Positions 22,300 to 33,450 of a stretch of DNA of 64,000 nucleotides are shown in pieces. The notes beneath the pieces were generated by a model. That model made no database searches. It saw only the letters and a list, made by a program, of their open reading frames with translations, and was not told the DNA's origin. The stretch's first letter is position 1. Each line of letters begins with the position of its first letter. The position numbers and the translations under genes were made by a program. This DNA is from Calliopum simillimum. Taxonomy: Eukaryota; Arthropoda; Insecta; Diptera; Lauxaniidae. The DNA lies in assembly GCA_951812925.1 (NCBI GenBank), contig OX638372.1, forward strand, positions 45,382,245-45,446,244, written 5' to 3'.

Positions 22300-24471
22300 T
22301 ATGGGTGATTCTTTAAAATATGTACCATTCAATGTCCCGGGGCTCAAAACTCAAAACCATGTTTATATTTAAAATCTGATATTTTAACTATTTAATACAT
22401 ATACTTAACCAGAGCTTCTATATGAATAGCTTAAAAAAAAAAATTATTTTTAACATTTTACTATGAAATTATAGCATGAAGTGTAAAAAACTCATTCTCC
22501 GTCCTGTCCCTAACCATTTCTTAATTTGCCCGTTTCGCATATTATGTTGTTTTCTAAAAAAATTTATACGACATTGTTCGTATATGTATATATTTTAAAG
22601 GTGTTTTAAGAATGTATGGAGATCCTTAGTAACAACATTTTGATACTTGACACCCCTCAATTTTGTGAGGTTGGAAAAAAAAATTAGTTTCCAAAAAAAA
22701 TTTTGCGGGTGGGGTGAGGGTAAAGGTTGGCTCATCGAGGTCAAAGGTAAGAGAAAAAGAGTAAAAATTTACATATAGCCCTACAAATGTTTAGGGGCAC
22801 CTCTAGAGGGGTCAAATGTATGACCGACCCACATTATTTTTCCCCCCACCATTTTTACCAAGCATACTTACCCCTGTATCTCTAACCCCTAAGGGGGCTC
22901 CCATACAAAATTTACATTTTTAGGAAATCGACCCCCACTACTCCCTGGGTGCCCCTAGAAGGGTCAAATGTACGACTAACCCCTTATATTTTTTCTCCTC
23001 CCCAACATACTTACCTTCTATCTCTGACTCTTTAGGGGACTCCCATACAAAATAGATGTCATAGACATGAAAAATATGGAAAGCAAATCGTCAAATAGGC
23101 TCATAACTGCCCAGAAGTCACTCCTAGAGAAGTCAAATATATGACCGACCCCCATTAGCCCCCCTGCAAAGTTTTTTCTCAGCATACCTACCCCCTATTT
23201 CCAATCCTTAAGGGGGCTCACATACAAAGTTACTGTATTTATATAAAATGCCCCCACTGCCCTAACTGGCCCACGGGTTCTCCTAGAAGGGTCAAATGTA
23301 TGACCGACCCCTATTATTTTTTTGCGACCTATATTTTTTCCCCACATACTTACAATTCTTTTTTTATAAATTTTCCTAGAAATAATAGGGGGTGGGTCAT
23401 ACATTTGACCCTTCTAGGGTCCAGTAAGGGCAGTTTTTAAAAAAAACCGTAACTTTGTATGGGAGCCCCCTTAAAGATTGGAAATAGGGGGTAGGTAAGC
23501 TGTGAAACTTTGGAGAGGGGATAATGGGGGTCGGTCATATATTTGACTGCTCTAGGAGAGACTTCTGGCAGTTATGGGTCTATTTGACGATTTCCTTTCC
23601 ATGTTTTTTATGTCTATGATGTCAATTTTGTATGGGAGCCACCTAAAGAGCTAGAGATAGAGGGTAAGTATGGTGGGAAAAAATGTTGCGGAGAAAAAAA
23701 TATTAGAGGCCGGTCATACATGTGACCCTTCTAGAGGCACCCTGGGAGTGGTGGGGGTCGATTTCATAAAAATGTCAATTTTGTATGGAAGCCCCCTTAG
23801 GGGTTAGAAATAAGAGGTAGGTATTCTTGGTAAAAATGTTGGGGGAGAAAAAATAATGTGGCTCGGTCATACATTCGAACCCTCAAGAGGTGGCCTCTCT
23901 TTAGGGCTGTAAGTAAATTGTTTTTCCTCTTCTCTCATCTTTGACCTCGATGCGCCAACCCTTACCCTCGCCCCACCTCCAAAGTTTTTTTTTGCAACCT
24001 CATTTTTTTATCCAACATCACAAAACTGAGGGGTGTCAAGTATCAAAATCCAAAATTTGTGCACTAAAACACCCCTAATATATTTCAGCTACTGTTTATC
24101 TGAGTTAACTCTACGAAACTTTTTTTTTATATAGAATTGACATACTTTGAAGTTGGTCCTTCATTTTAGACTATTTCCGCTCAGTTTGTCTTATTTTAAC
24201 TATATATTTTTTTAAATATTTATAGTGGAGATTCATTTTTTCTTAAAAAGTTTAAAATTTTTGTAAAGAACGCAAGTGTGCATCATTCTCCGCGCAATTT
24301 TGTTTTTTTATATTACTAAACATATTATTTTATTCTTATATTTATAATCAATAAACAATGGGGAAGGCTATCCACGAAATTCGGTTTTTAAAAGAAAACA
24401 TTGTTATTTTCGTTGTGATATTACTGTTTTAGCAACATTTCATCATTCTCCGTTTAGTAACCCTCAACCTG
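22300..24471 (+). mobile_element. Unclassified element Y, copy 1, split by a foldback element
   Basis: The outer parts 22300..22588 (from ATGGGTGATTCTTTAAA) and 24083..24471 (to CCGTTTAGTAACCCTCAACC) match, inverted, 45985..46246 and 43838..44290. Without the insertion, Y is about 680 bp. The motif CATTCTCCG occurs three times (22493, 24287, 24443 regions). No terminal inverted repeats or reading frame; class unknown. Confidence 0.7.
22590..24080. mobile_element. Large foldback (FB-like) element with subrepeats
   Basis: Two arms of roughly 700 bp (22590..23330 and 23380..24080) are inverted copies around a short centre near 23352. The outer ends share GGTGTTTTA and GATACTTGACACCCCTCA. Each arm is built of ~120-bp subrepeats containing GGGTCAAATGTATGACCGAC and GGGGGCTCCCATACAAAAT. 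Long inverted arms made of tandem subrepeats are the hallmark of Drosophila FB/Galileo-type elements. No transposase frame is present. Confidence 0.85.
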
Positions 24472-24970
24472 TTTTTTATACCCTACACCCAGGCTATATT
24501 CACTTTGTCCTTCCGTTTGTAATGCAGAAAAGAAGTCGTGGCAGGTATAGAAAAGTATATATATTCTTCATCAGCATCACCTCCTGAGTCGATATAGCCA
24601 TGTCCGTCTGTCTAGCTGGCTGGATACTCTGCCTCCGTTGTCAAAGTTACTAGTAATTTTTGACCTATTTTGTGAATAATGCTATTAGAACAAAAGAATT
24701 CAATATGGCGAAAAGTACTATTTTTACTACTTTAAGTACTAAAATTAATAAGCACACTCCTCGACCCACAAAGCTATCTTTCATTTGAATCAAATAAAAA
24801 TATGGTATCTTTACTCGTTTAGGTAACGGAGCGGTTTTAGTAGTTTAGTACTAAAATAGTAGTAAATTTAGAACTTTTTGCAAAATAGGTTTTAAAAAAT
24901 TAATTTTGAGCTTATAGCCTGATTCAATACCTTTCCAAAAATGGTCTGAACATAAAAATCAGTTAAGAAA
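24472..24970 (+). mobile_element. INE-1/DINE-1-like Helitron, copy with intact 5' end
   Basis: It starts TTTTTTATACCCTACACCCAG and continues with AAAGTATATATATTCTTCAT, CCTCCTGAGTCGATATAGCC and ATGTCCGTCTGTCT. This is the order seen in fly INE-1/DINE-1 elements and in 42424..43084. The 3' part diverges and its end is uncertain. These non-autonomous Helitrons are moved by Rep/helicase proteins supplied elsewhere. Confidence 0.8.
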
Positions 24971-26235
24971 TGTAAGTGAATATTGTTTGATTTTTTGAAG
25001 ATGTAACTAAAGTATATTCAAATTAGGGGCTCCAATTTTTGGATTTTTTGAAGTCGCGAAATTTTCGGGATCTTTTAATTGAATTCTGGGATGATTTCGG
25101 AATAAGTATAAATTTGATTTTCTAAATAAAGCAGAAATTCAATATAGAAATTTGAAAATGTTTCCTCTTACAATATTCCTACTATAAATATGATTTTCTA
25201 AATATAATGTGTCAAAAATATTAATCAAAAAAGATATCTTAATGAAATTAAAAGCATTTAATTGAGTTAAACTAATCCTGGGATTTTCGGTACATCAAAA
25301 AAGCCGCCATACCGGGAGTGAAATCCCTATTTCAAGTATAGTTCATACATTTCACAGAGTTGTGAATTATTTCTAGTTTTGAGTATATTACAATTCAGTA
25401 GATAAACTCTTGAAAAACTGAGTTAGATGCATATGTACGAGTATATCTTTATGCAATATTTATAATGACCAACTTTTGTTATGTTATGCATAAAAATGTT
25501 TTCCTAATAATGTTGCGTATTTTTTATGAGTTCCAAAATCGGCGGCGTCTCCTTTTTCCGCATCATCATCTTCAAGTTCAACGCAAATATTAAGTTTTTT
25601 TCTTATCCTTTCAGCAGCACTTTTCAAATATAAAACACGAGTACGCGCACTTCTTGACCAAACTTTTTTATGTTCGGTTCAAGTTGTAAGCCGTCATCTA
25701 ATGAGTTTTTCACTTTTTAACGCTTGTAATTATTCTTTTTTAGCTGCTTTATTTTCTTGGCTTCTGGATAGGATACACTTAACATGTTAATTAGCTGCTT
25801 TTTTTGCATATTTTTAGCTATTATTTTTTGCTCTTTCGGTGTTTTATTTAATTTACTATGCGTTTCATAAGATTTACTCGTACCGCAAGGAAGCTATAAA
25901 AAATGCAATAAAGAATTTTCAAAATGATGGCTAATGTTGCATTAGCAACATTTGAAATATGCAAAAAGTAATTTTTACCGTGGCAGTTAAAGTTAAAGGG
26001 TTTTTTTTTGCATTAAGAATTTTCTTACTTTTGTTTTGCAGCACAAAGTTCTTTTGAAGGTAATTTCTTAGAAATTTTTAAAATCAATACAAAATTTTGG
26101 TAATTTTTTTATAAAATGCTTGAAACCAATTTTTTATCACCAACAACTGTAGAAGGTGACATTTCACTAAATGTTCCAAAAGTTTTTTGTCCAGCGGAAT
26201 ACTTGTTAGTTTTTCTTTATCTTCCTGGACCTTTT
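24971..26235. other. Intergenic stretch
   Basis: AT-rich, with no exon recognised. A possible degraded repeat lies at 25020..25330 (GGGATTTTCGGTACATC), without partners in the window. Confidence 0.35.
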
Positions 26236-26372
26236 TAATGCCTTGGCCTACCTCAATATCACAATAAGTCACATGATGATCTTTCGATATAAAAACAGCA
26301 TTTATTTTCTGGCGCAACAACCGATTTTGGACGTCCCTCACGAAATTAAACCACGGTTGAAAAACCAGCAAA
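26236..26372 (-). pseudogene. mariner transposase fragment
   Basis: On the minus strand the translation reads REGRPKSVVAPEN in one frame and KDHHVTYCDIEVGQGI in another. These correspond to adjacent blocks of the N-terminal half of the mellifera-type mariner transposase seen at 10825 and 44429 (FREGRPK..PENIDA and DRHVTYREI..LGI). A frameshift separates the blocks. Only about 45 codons survive and no catalytic residue is included. Flanking frames do not continue the homology. Confidence 0.75.
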
Positions 26373-27498
26373 ACATGGTACTTCTTAAAAGTGTTTCATT
26401 ATCAAGCCGAGATGAATTTTTCTTGTCAATGTCAAATATAATTCGAAGGATAAAACATTATGAGGACGTATATTATTTAAAACTTTGTCAGCTAAAATTG
26501 TTAAGATAAGATTTTTAAATTAGATTAAGACAAGAACTATCATACTTTTGTAAGTAGATACCCAAATATTTATGATAGGTATCTGTGTTATTTGAACAGT
26601 AAAAAAGGTTAAATATTTCCATAAATTTTTTTTTTCCAATTTTGGTTTTTTCTCAAACTCCGTATATCATTTAGTTGCATTTGTTGTCACATATTTAAGC
26701 ACCATACTCGGCAACCTTCGCGAAAATTAAACAAAACATCTGCGTTGTGTTCTTAATAAACTGTCACGAGGACTTTATCCTCCAGATGTCAGACATAAAA
26801 TCTACGTACAAACACTGAAGCCTACATACCCGCATGGAAATGTGATGACATTCACTAATCGCTCACACTAAATTTTTAATCATGAGTTTGAAATACTGCA
26901 TACTCGGAATGATACAAAGAGAACATAAAATATCATCAGTGCAAATAACATAAAAGCGTTGTTGAATATCTTTGGAACTTTGGAATTATTTGAACTTTTG
27001 AATTTCGGTCCCATAAGTTATTCTAAGAAACATAAGTTCTGTGAAAGGATAACTTCTTGGCCATAAGCTTACTGGTTTTTATGATGGAAAATATGTAGAA
27101 AATAAGTATGTTCTGGATTAGCGTCATGCTCTAAGTTGTTCTGGTTATGTGCGTCTTTTTGTCTGTAAACATGTCTGACTGTGAAAATAAAGATTATGGG
27201 AATTTTTTGAAAAATAAAAAATCTCTGTCGTGCACGTTACCCTTTTACATTAAAAGTTTAAAATACTGTGAAAATGGTATAATTAATCAAAAAAAAAAAA
27301 AAAAAGCAAAAAATCTAAAGGAGAGTAACAATGTAAGTGCATTTATTAATTCGTGATACCAAATGAAAGCCAATAAATCAGTGTTGTTATTTTTTTTCAT
27401 TTGTAAACGATGTCGCACCCGTAACATTTTTATTATTTTGCCTTCCAATGTTGCCATATTACTTATTACTATGGCGTTTCCAAACAAGAATAACTTTC
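26373..27498. other. Intergenic stretch
   Basis: AT-rich, with a poly-A run at 27289..27305. No exon recognised. Confidence 0.35.
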
Positions 27499-27736
27499 TA
27501 CAACATCTTAACCCATTATATCCTGTCCTTACGGGTTTTTTGACCCCCTTTCAAAAGACTTGGGCTGTAATGGGTTAAAATGTTCTACCAAAAATATTCT
27601 ACAGAAAGTTTTAGTAAGGGTCACCAAAGACAAGAAATGATTAAAACTTAAGAATAATGCTTAAAAAATGAAATAAAATTAAAGAAATGAGTAGGAGAAA
27701 AAAATTGAATTTAAAATTTAATTTTTCATATCTGAG

Positions 27737-28541
27737 CCGTTCAAAATGACAATGGTGCAACTCCAAAATGAGGCAAAAGTAATGTCATATAAATTATGTG
27801 TCATAATGATCGGTTATTTGGTCGATATCATTTTTTCAACTTAATTTCAACAATTCCATAGTAGAGTAGAACGGGGTAATGTCATGCAGGGGGTAATGTC
27901 GTGCACTGGCTGTTTTAGCCCAAAGAATTGAATGATTTACCAACTGTTTGTAAGGTAGGGACCTGCTGACCTACTGAGCTTATGCATATAATTCTAGCAA
28001 TTTTCACCAGTTCGTCTCTACAGAGTAACCTTTTTTTCAAAACGCACGCTTTCGGGACGATAAAAGTGTTATTTCATCGGGTCAGAAAAATAATTTTCCT
28101 TGCGGGAAAATATACCAGGTAAGTGTTTTCTAAAATGAAATATCCTGCCAAAGAAAAGAAGTATTTGGTTTTCGAAAAAATTTTGGGCTTCACCGAGTTA
28201 TCGAAGTTGACCTTTAAAACGACCATTGGGGTAATGTCATTCATATTCACTTACACAAACACAATTTCTCGCTACACAAATGTTGTTACACATGAATGTA
28301 ACCAATGAAATTATCTTTCAATCGGATGCTTACGCGTTGCAATCGCTTGAGATGTACGGCTTTACGAGCATGTCAAAGTTGAGTGCACGACATTGCCCCG
28401 ATCTACTCTATCAAGTAAATTTTTCCTGAAAACAGAAATCAATTTTTTTCATCCCTAACAAAATGTCAGTCAATTACAATAATATTATGACATTACTTTT
28501 GTCTCGTTTTGGAGATGCACCATTGTCATTTTTAACGTCTC
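27737..28541. mobile_element. MITE family C, copy 3, interrupted by element A
   Basis: Outer ends CAAAATGACAATGGTGCAAC and complement. The facing motifs GGCAAAAGTAATGTCAT and ATGACATTACTTTTG match copies 1 and 2. Subtracting element A leaves about 260 bp, the same length as the other copies. Confidence 0.75.
27864..28408 (+). mobile_element. Element A, copy 1 (innermost), TA target
   Basis: The ends GAGTAGAACGGGGTAATGTC and complement (CATTGCCCCGATCTACTC) are flanked by TA on both sides. The interior repeats GGGGTAATGTCGTGCA-like phrases and includes CGAGTTATCGAAGTTGACC. The TA target and size (545 bp) suggest a Tc1/mariner-dependent MITE. The open frame inside is shared with copy 2 but shows no domain. 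Confidence 0.85.
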
Positions 28542-28733
28542 ATTTACTGTATATTTTGCACTTTTTTGCACATTATTCTGAAGTTTTAACGATTTCTCGT
28601 CTTTGGTGAACCCTAATGAAATTTTATTTAGATTATTTTTTTGGGACATTTTAACTCATTATAACCATTTCTTTAAAAGGTGGTCAAAAAGACCCACAAG
28701 AGCAGCATATAATGGGTTATGATGTTCCAGAAA

Positions 28734-29596
28734 ATTGTTCCTTGCATAATTTCATAATGACTTTGGGACAATTAGTTTTAACAAAAATGAAGATTTAGAG
28801 TTTTATAGTGGGGTAAAATTTCGAAAATAGCTAGCTAGAAAAACAGTATGAAATTGATCTAAGGTTCCAATTTTTATTTTATTCATACCTTGATCGAAGA
28901 CGATAAGTTTGATATATACTATTATGACTCATTGCCAGCATTTTTGAGATTGTAATAAAATAAACACAGCATCAAGCCGAAATTTTGCATAAATCGACCT
29001 TGAATGACCTTAAGAAAAATTTAAAATAATCTCAGTTCACTTTCTTGAATTTTTTCAGACTTTCTTTATGGTGCTGTCAAATATAATGAATATCATTTTA
29101 CATATTATTTTAATTTTATACGATATCGCACCAGTTACTTTTTTAAAGCTTATTTTTTCCAACCCATTACTATGGAAATGCCCATATGTCTATTTTTTTT
29201 TAATTCAAGCTATTTTATATTTGTTTATCAAAAAGCATGTCTGCTCATTTGTTCTTTATTTAAGCCCCTTTTATTGAGTATTTGTGGTAGAGTAACTACT
29301 TTTGACAGCCCAAAATGGGATGCTACGATAAACTTAGATGTCTTTATGAACATTTTGGTGCATTGATTTTGGCAAAGAAATAACATATCTTGCATTGGGA
29401 AAAAATAAGCATATTCATAATTAATTTTAATTAAGAACAAATGGGCATATTTATTTTTCTGACAAACAATCACAAAAGCTTGATATCAAACATATTATGG
29501 CTAAGAGCACCCAAAATTATTTAGTTTTGGATTGTTATCAGCTCAAATTAACCTCAGTGTGGAAAATCGGGAAATATGTCTGAAAAAACATACATA
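28734..29596. other. Intergenic stretch
   Basis: AT-rich. The sequence around 29118..29185 weakly resembles 27405..27480 (ACGATRTCGCACC, CCATTACTATGG), perhaps another degraded copy of the flank. No exon. Confidence 0.35.
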
Positions 29597-30120
29597 GAGT
29601 AGAACGGGGTAATGTCGTGCAGGGGGTAATGTCGTGCACTGGCTGTTTTAGCCCAAAGAATTGAATGATTTAATGATTTACCAACTGTTTGTAAGGTAGG
29701 GACCTGCTGACCTACTGAGCTTATGCATATAATACTAGCAATTTTCACCAGTTCGTCTCTACAGAGTAACCTTTTTTTCAAAACGCATCGGTTCAGAAAA
29801 ATAATTTTCCTTGCGGGAAAATATACCAGGTAAGTGTTTTCTGAAAAGAATTATCCTGCCAAAGAAAAGAAGTATTTGGTTTTCGAAAAAAATTTTGGGC
29901 TTCACCGAGTTATCGAAGTTGACCTTTAAAACGACCATTGGGGTAATGTCGTGCACATTCACTTACACAAACACAATTCCTCGCTACACAAATGTTGTTA
30001 CACATGGATGTAACCAATGAAATTATCCTTCGATCGGATGCTTATTCGTTGCATTCGGTTGAGATGTACGGATTTACGAGCATGTCAAAGTTGAGTGCAC
30101 GACATTGCCCCGTTCTACTC
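29597..30120 (+). mobile_element. Element A, copy 2, TA target
   Basis: A 524-bp copy with intact ends GAGTAGAACGGGG ... CCCCGTTCTACTC, flanked by TA (29595..29596 and 30121..30122). It differs from copy 1 by small indels, including an ATTTAATG duplication near 29667 and a deletion near 29785. Confidence 0.88.
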
Positions 30121-30251
30121 TACACAACATATTATGTACTTCACACTTGTACAATAATGAATAAATACATGATTATGCTAGATCTCCTCTAATAGAACCA
30201 CTACCTATCATACCTCACACATTTTGGTACCTTTACTATACTCGGAAAACA

Positions 30252-30473
30252 ATGCACGACATTACCCCACAAATTTTGAGGGGGGTAATGTCGTGGACAT
30301 TTTTTTTTTCTTCACTTACACAAACACAATTTCTCGCTACACAAATGTTGTTACACATGGATGTAACCAATGAAATTATCTTTCGATCGGATGCTTACCC
30401 GTCGCATTCGCTTGAGATGTACGGATTTACGAGCATGTCAAAGTTGAGTGCACGACATTGCCCCGTTCTACTC
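30252..30473 (+). mobile_element. Element A, copy 3, 5'-truncated
   Basis: It shares the last ~190 bp and right end of element A (GACATTGCCCCGTTCTACTC, then TA). Its left side is a short palindrome of TGCACGACATTACCCC and GGGGTAATGTCGTGGA instead of the normal 5' part. Confidence 0.8.
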
Positions 30474-30670
30474 TAATACTGGAGAGTTGAACAGTAAGTT
30501 TCTTTTAACATATTCAACACTGATAACATTGAATAATTTTTTTTTCCTATTGGGTTTAATATGCAAATATTGCATGTGTTGTAATTTCACATTTGCAATA
30601 TGTGCATATGAAAGTGTACATATGTATATGTATGTGTGTACATAATTATGTATATGTTTGTATTTGACAG

Positions 30671-30792
30671 ACAACGACCTCTCTGAAATAAATGACATAA
30701 TTTTACCGGACTACAACAACAACAACAACAATAAGAATAATAATGCGACCTCAACATATGAAAGCGACAAAAGTCAAAACAGTCAACAATAA
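30671..30792 (+). other. Possible short coding exon or CAA-repeat open frame
   Basis: A TTTGACAG acceptor-like site at 30663..30670 is followed by a 40-codon frame starting NDLSEINDIILPDY, passing through an Asn run and ending SQNSQQ-stop. The first 14 residues are not simple repeat, which is why it is listed. There is no polypyrimidine tract and no partner exon, so chance is quite possible. Confidence 0.2.
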
Positions 30793-32284
30793 CAATCTCA
30801 ACAACAACAATAACAATAACAACAACTACAGCAACAATACTACAATACAAGTAGTTATTACAAACAAAGGCATCGTAAGGACAACGACTGCAATCCTTGC
30901 TGGATAATTGCAATAATTCTTCGTTAGGTTTCGTCAACAGAGTTGACGGCTGTTTGTCTTCTCTTTTTTTTTGCGTGTTCTTTCTTTCTGTATTTTCGAT
31001 TTTTTTGGTGGTTAAAGTGCAGTAAAATTGCAATTAAAGTTGTGGTTGACGAAACCGAAAAAATGTTTTATTTTGTATAAAAAAAAAAAAAAATGGTTTG
31101 TCCCATTTCACATAACAAGTAAAATATTTTCTTTAAAATTATGCAATATACACATTGTCATGAAATTTAATCTTCAGATTATCATCAAGAGTTTAACTTC
31201 GGAATTTTGATGCAATCAAGTCGTGATTTTATTTATAACCATTTTAATTTTGGTTTTAGTTAAAGAATTCAAGATCATATTTATCCAGCGGATGTTATTT
31301 ATCAATATTTTGGACTTTTCATAAAATTTTCATAGAATTTTTCTAAAACCTAAAACCCACAAAAAACTTAAATATTTATAAATTTTAAGCTATATAACAC
31401 ATTTGTTTTTGTAATTTAAATTTAAAGTTTGAAAAAAAAAAATTCGTATTTTTTTCGATTTTCGTCAATACATGCGCTACAACAACACTCATTATCAACA
31501 AAATGCTGCCTAATTGAATTTTCGTGTAATTTGGCATTGGTGAAGGCGATAGATACCACTATCATTGCTACAACTGCAGCAGCTGCCACTCCTGTGTTGC
31601 TGTTGCTGGTCAAATGCATTTAAATTATTTACGAGTTATTTGCGGAAATTTGAGCAGTGGTCCGTTCACATTAACTAGTTCGTGTTGTTGTTGTTGTTAT
31701 TTTTTTGTCACTACGCTCCACTGTGTTGGTAACACTAAATGCGCTTAAAAATGATTTGGGCCAATTGAGTGTCAGCGGTTAACGGAGCGTATGAGTAACA
31801 TTTAATTTTCTGTTTGACGCAAAAACAAAACACATGGAATGCAATGGAAACCATTATTTGGTTTGGTGAGGAAAACAAAAAAAAGTATGGGAGAATAAAG
31901 AATTAAAGATAGATTGGCAGGAGGAATGTGTTACAGTGTTATTGACACAAAAAAATTTCAATGTGAGGCCAGTTTCAGAAAGTTGGAACCTAATAATCAA
32001 TCGAATTGTGGTGACCTACTTTGGTCTATGTGACGTTACTTTCCGTTTGCTTTAATTTTGATACAATCACAAGTTGGTAGCAACGAAAAGAAATTTTTAC
32101 ATTAATTGTATTTTCCTAAAGGAATGAATAAATTTTGACATACACCTTTACATTATGATATGACTTTTGCTTCTGAACTTACACCACATTCAAAATAAAC
32201 ATTCAAAATAAACATGTCCTTTTCTTAAAGAAGCATATTTATACTGTTCAGCTTTTTCATAATAAATGGACTTGTCCAGTAATT
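30793..32284. other. Intergenic stretch with CAA tracts
   Basis: CAA/AAC repeats continue to about 30840, with poly-A near 31080 and TTG repeats at 31684..31700. No exon recognised. Confidence 0.4.
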
Positions 32285-32299
32285 CTCCGTAGACTTATT

Positions 32300-33165
32300 C
32301 AAGGTATATATGAAGACACAATCTCATACAGATTTCAAGAGGCACTTGACTTGGTAGCCGTATAGTGCGAGTACTCTGGTCGGAAGGTTGATCCCCAAAA
32401 GATTAATATAACCATATTCACCAGAAACAGGAAAAAATAAGGAACGAAAATCTTTTGACAACCCATTCTCAATATAATAATTATACTATTTTCAAGTCAG
32501 ATCAAATATCTTGGTGTGGATCTAGATCAAAAACTCACATAGAACCCTCATCTTGAAAAAAAATCCGGAAGGCAAGAACAGTGCTGTGGACTAGTAGGAG
32601 CCTCCTAGGCAAAAACAGGAGACTCAGTCCAAAACTTAGACTTCGGATGTACACAGCAATCGTCAGAATCATCGTTACCTTTGGAGCACCGGCATTGTAT
32701 AAAAAGGTGCAACAAAATTAGGCAAAAGAATGGCTAGAATTTCAGTCACAGGAGCTATGAAAACAGCACCAACTACTGCCCAGGAAATAGTGCTTGATAA
32801 ACCACCTTTACATTTGGAGATAATGAAAGAAGCGCTTAGGATCATAGCGATACTTATGTTACTAGAGGAAGGTAAGGCTGGATCTATCAGACAGTCCATT
32901 TACTATAAATGATTACTGCAAGCCCAAGGCCCAAGCAAGCCCAAGCCCAATTCGTTGGTCAATACGGGGTCAGGCCGCATTAAACTATTTTTACCAAGAA
33001 AACTTAATGTTTTAGAAGGAAGTACATGCAATCGTACTTTGCCTGAGGGAATTTGAATGAAGGCTTCCCATTGGAATAAACATCAATATTCTATCAGACA
33101 GCGAAGCGGCTTTTTGAGTTTTAAACTCCTCCAAAATTACATCGTTGTTAGCTTAGGAGTACATT
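32300..33165 (+). pseudogene. I/R1-like LINE relic: RT C-terminal part and RNase H
   Basis: Broken frames read QEALDLVAV then a CEYSGRKVDPQKINI-like block (RT palm/thumb, equivalent to the CxxxGL-VNP-K region). They continue with KYLGVDLDQKLT, MARISVTGAMKTAPT (32730 on), LPPLHLE-like DKPPLHLEIMKEAL, and finally EEVHAIV...LPIGININILSDSEAAF, which matches the RNase H domain with its catalytic Asp in LSDS. RT followed by RNase H is typical of I-clade and related LINEs. Many stops and frameshifts show it is dead. It joins an RTE-like 3' end at about 33166. Confidence 0.8.
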
Positions 33166-33167
33166 TA

Positions 33168-33450
33168 TAGTAAATCGGTTTTGTTATATGGGTGCGGAAC
33201 ATGGCTGCGCAAGTGGGGATGAAACCACAGAGCGAAGTTTGTCATCTGGCTCTTGAGTGGAATCCACAAGTCAGTAGAGGACGTGGTAGACCCAAAACCA
33301 ACGGGAAAAGATCGCTGCAAAAGGAAATACAAGAATCGGGAAAGTCGTGGCAAGAGATTAAAGTCATCGCAAGGGATCGCAACAAATGGAGAAGTTTTAT
33401 ATAGGCTCTATGCTCCTCCTAGGAGTTAAAGGAGAATAAATACATACATA
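33168..33450 (+). mobile_element. RTE-like LINE 3' end fragment
   Basis: It begins at the KSVLLYGCET-like block (here KSVLLYGCGTW, near 33171). It skips internally to the LALEWNPQ...RGRPKTNGKRSLQKE block and ends RDRNKWRSFI-stop, then CTCCTCCTAGGAGTTAAAGG and an ATACATAC tail. It matches 51860..52122. Endonuclease and RT domains are absent. Confidence 0.85.

Larger units (their letters stand above)
27499..28733. mobile_element. Element D, outermost of three nested MITEs
   Basis: Inverted arms of about 165 bp (27499..27665 and 28568..28733) share AACCCATTATAT, GGGTTTTTTGACC, AATGGGTTAAAATGT and GGGTCACCAAAGAC with their partners. Elements C and A sit inside. Non-coding. Confidence 0.75.
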
